A program made the position numbers and the translations under genes. Positions 5,791 through 6,877 of a DNA stretch of 6,877 nt are shown here, in pieces. The DNA is from an uncultured Persicitalea sp. (GTDB taxonomy: Bacteria; Bacteroidota; Bacteroidia; Cytophagales; Spirosomataceae). The notes under the pieces are model-generated. The model saw nothing but the letters and a program-made list of their open reading frames with translations. It was not told the origin of the DNA and made no database searches. The first letter of the stretch is position 1. The number at the start of each line of letters is the position of its first letter. The stretch spans positions 1-6,877 of the forward strand of contig CATMVR010000269.1 in NCBI GenBank assembly GCA_950075905.1, given 5' to 3'.

Positions 5791-5795
5791 CAACT

Positions 5796-6392
5796 ATGAA
5801 AGAGCTACGCGGATTGGTACTTAGTGGTGGCGAAAGCCGCCGGATGGGTCAGGACAAGGGCCTGATGGTAAGCGAAGCGCAGGCCTGGGTAAACCGCGCT
5901 GGCCTGTGCCTGCGGGAGGTGGGTCTGCCGGTGAGCGTCATGATCCGGAAGGCGCAGCGGGAGACTTACGCAGCGGCCATTCTGCCGGAATTTGAACTGC
6001 TTTCAGACCTCGATCTGGCGGTACATGGCCCCCTGCGGGGGCTTTTGAGCTTTCACCAGGCTTATCCCCAAAGTGATGTGCTGGCGCTTCCCTGCGATAT
6101 GCCCTATGTTTCGGCCGAGATATTGAGGGGGTTACTGTTTTTTTACAGAAGTCTCCCACTATATGACGTATGGGCTTTTGAGGCCGCTGAGCGGTTACAG
6201 CCGTTTCCGGGTGTCTACAAGGCGTCCCATCTGTCGGGCATCTGGCAGCAGCTTCAAAGCAATTCGCTTCCCAAAAGTAGCCTGATGTACGTGCTGGAAT
6301 CGGGCAACACAGGCCGTATAGGAGCTTCGGAGGGGATGAGCGCTGTTTTTAAGAATGTCAACCGACCGGAGGATCTAGATCCACTTTCCTAA
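5796..6392 (+). CDS. mobA: Molybdenum cofactor guanylyltransferase (MobA family)
   Basis: This 198-residue cytoplasmic protein shows the MobA nucleotidyltransferase plan. The GTP-binding loop is LVLSGGESRRMGQDKG (7-22) with K21, the base-contact segment is HGPLRGLLS (77-85), and the Mg-binding motif is LPCDMPYVS (98-106) with D101. Near the end is PFPGVYKAS (136-144), with the family-typical FKNVNRPEDL at 185-194. MobA joins GMP from GTP to molybdopterin-Mo to make the guanine dinucleotide cofactor required by DMSO-reductase-family enzymes, including assimilatory nitrate reductase. Length is normal (E. coli MobA is 194). One oddity is that the usual G-x-P-L stretch after the DKG motif is replaced by SEAQAWVN. 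The ATG lies 5 bp after the siroheme gene stop, so the two are co-transcribed and probably translationally linked. The stop codon overlaps that of the convergent TrpF-family gene. A related NTP transferase acting on another substrate is the alternative. Confidence 0.87.
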   Translation: MKELRGLVLSGGESRRMGQDKGLMVSEAQAWVNRAGLCLREVGLPVSVMIRKAQRETYAAAILPEFELLSDLDLAVHGPLRGLLSFHQAYPQSDVLALPCDMPYVSAEILRGLLFFYRSLPLYDVWAFEAAERLQPFPGVYKASHLSGIWQQLQSNSLPKSSLMYVLESGNTGRIGASEGMSAVFKNVNRPEDLDPLS

Positions 6393-6877
6393 TAGCCCGC
6401 GGCCCGGAAAAAAGCTTCTAGTTTGGCTTCGTCGAGATGGCCGTTGCTGCGCACACCGCTGCACAGATCCAGGCCGTAAGGCTGCACGGAATCGAGAGCT
6501 TGCCGTACATTCTCGCTTTTCAAGCCACCGGCCAGAAAAACCGGTACTGGCGACTGCTCCACGATCTGCCGGCTGATGGCCCAGTTGTGTACCCGGCCGG
6601 TGCCTCCCAGTTCTTTAACAGCCAGCGTGGGATTGCCGGAGTCAAGCAGCAGAGCATCAACGTGCCCGGTTAGTTGCAGTGCCTCGTCCAGCGTTTTTTC
6701 GTCGATGACGTGAATTACCTGCACGAGCTTGACCGTCGGGAGAGCTTTGCGGATAGCCTCGTAGGCTTCTGTCTCTACGGCGTCCACCAGTTGCAGGGTA
6801 TTGGTGTGTACCCGCTGCTGGTGCTTGATGATGGCGTCGGCCTGAGTTTCGGAGGTGAGCAGGAAAGTAGCTACCGG
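6389..6877 (-). CDS. trpF: Phosphoribosylanthranilate isomerase family protein (TrpF), C-terminal part (5' end outside window)
   Basis: The minus-strand frame is open from the window edge to a TAG at 6389-6391, giving 162 residues of a protein normally just over 200. Visible family features are HTNTLQLVD (about 23-31), LVQVIHV (about 51-57), LLLDSGNP (76-83, with D79 the likely general acid equivalent to D126 of Thermotoga TrpF) and the phosphate-binding GGTGRVHNW (91-99). VFLAGGLKSENV (113-124) and DLCSGVRSNG (137-146) follow. The general-base cysteine sits near the N-terminus and is outside the window. TrpF is a TIM-barrel enzyme that converts N-(5-phosphoribosyl)anthranilate to the carboxyphenylamino-deoxyribulose phosphate in tryptophan synthesis. 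A GTG at 6785-6787 could be read as a start, but homologous sequence continues upstream of it. No other trp gene is visible, so a paralogue with another role is possible. The stop overlaps that of mobA by 4 bp. Confidence 0.85.
   Translation of the reverse strand, partial: PVATFLLTSETQADAIIKHQQRVHTNTLQLVDAVETEAYEAIRKALPTVKLVQVIHVIDEKTLDEALQLTGHVDALLLDSGNPTLAVKELGGTGRVHNWAISRQIVEQSPVPVFLAGGLKSENVRQALDSVQPYGLDLCSGVRSNGHLDEAKLEAFFRAAGY

Noticed and set aside
5209..5793. 194-residue minus-strand frame antisense to the siroheme gene
   Set aside because: The plus strand encodes an unmistakable Rossmann-fold siroheme enzyme. The reverse frame is a composition artefact.
1..6877. CRISPR array, tRNA or rRNA, insertion sequence, prophage or defence island
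   Set aside because: I saw no spaced repeats, cloverleaf-like sequence, transposase or phage motifs. All large frames except one are recognisable chromosomal genes.

Overview
The window looks like ordinary chromosomal DNA from a member of the Bacteroidota, most likely the order Cytophagales (Spirosoma/Dyadobacter-like). Three observations support this. A gene for the plug protein of the type IX secretion system (T9SS) is present, and that secretion system is confined to this phylum. Bacteroidota-type -7 promoter motifs (TAnnTTTG) lie upstream of four genes. There are no convincing Shine-Dalgarno sites. By eye, G+C is around or slightly above half in the genes and much lower in the 786-1090 gap. 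I see no insertion sequence, prophage, CRISPR array, rRNA or tRNA.

Layout, left to right. (1) 1-293 (+) is the 3' end of ychF, a ribosome-associated GTPase-family ATPase, closed by a strong hairpin terminator at 313-351. (2) 363-785 (-) is a 140-residue protein I do not recognise; it converges on ychF and shares that terminator. (3) 786-1090 is an AT-rich gap with short direct repeats and two weak, mutually frameshifted reading frames. (4) 1091-2383 (-) is the T9SS plug protein, with a signal peptide. (5) 2523-3116 (+) is a Uma2-family nuclease-like protein, divergent from the plug gene. (6) 3119-5068 (-) is a two-domain ABC-F ATPase resembling YheS, which ends 2 bp from the Uma2 gene tail to tail. 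(7) 5185-5790 (+) is a precorrin-2 dehydrogenase/ferrochelatase (siroheme synthase N-terminal type), followed after 5 bp by 5796-6392 (+), a MobA-type molybdenum cofactor guanylyltransferase. (8) 6389-6877 (-) is the 3' part of a phosphoribosylanthranilate isomerase (TrpF) family gene, whose stop codon overlaps that of mobA.

The clearest functional unit is the siroheme/MobA pair. Siroheme is needed by assimilatory nitrite and sulfite reductases, and MobA makes the guanine dinucleotide form of the molybdenum cofactor used by bacterial assimilatory nitrate reductases. The pair is therefore best explained as the cofactor-supply end of a nitrate assimilation programme, although no reductase gene lies in the window. 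YchF and the ABC-F protein both act on the ribosome but are not adjacent and probably do not form a unit. I found no convincing new multi-gene system. The items most worth a second look are the unrecognised 140-residue protein, the apparently leaderless ABC-F promoter, the siroheme/MobA link, and the tail-to-tail gene junctions that leave no room for a normal terminator.
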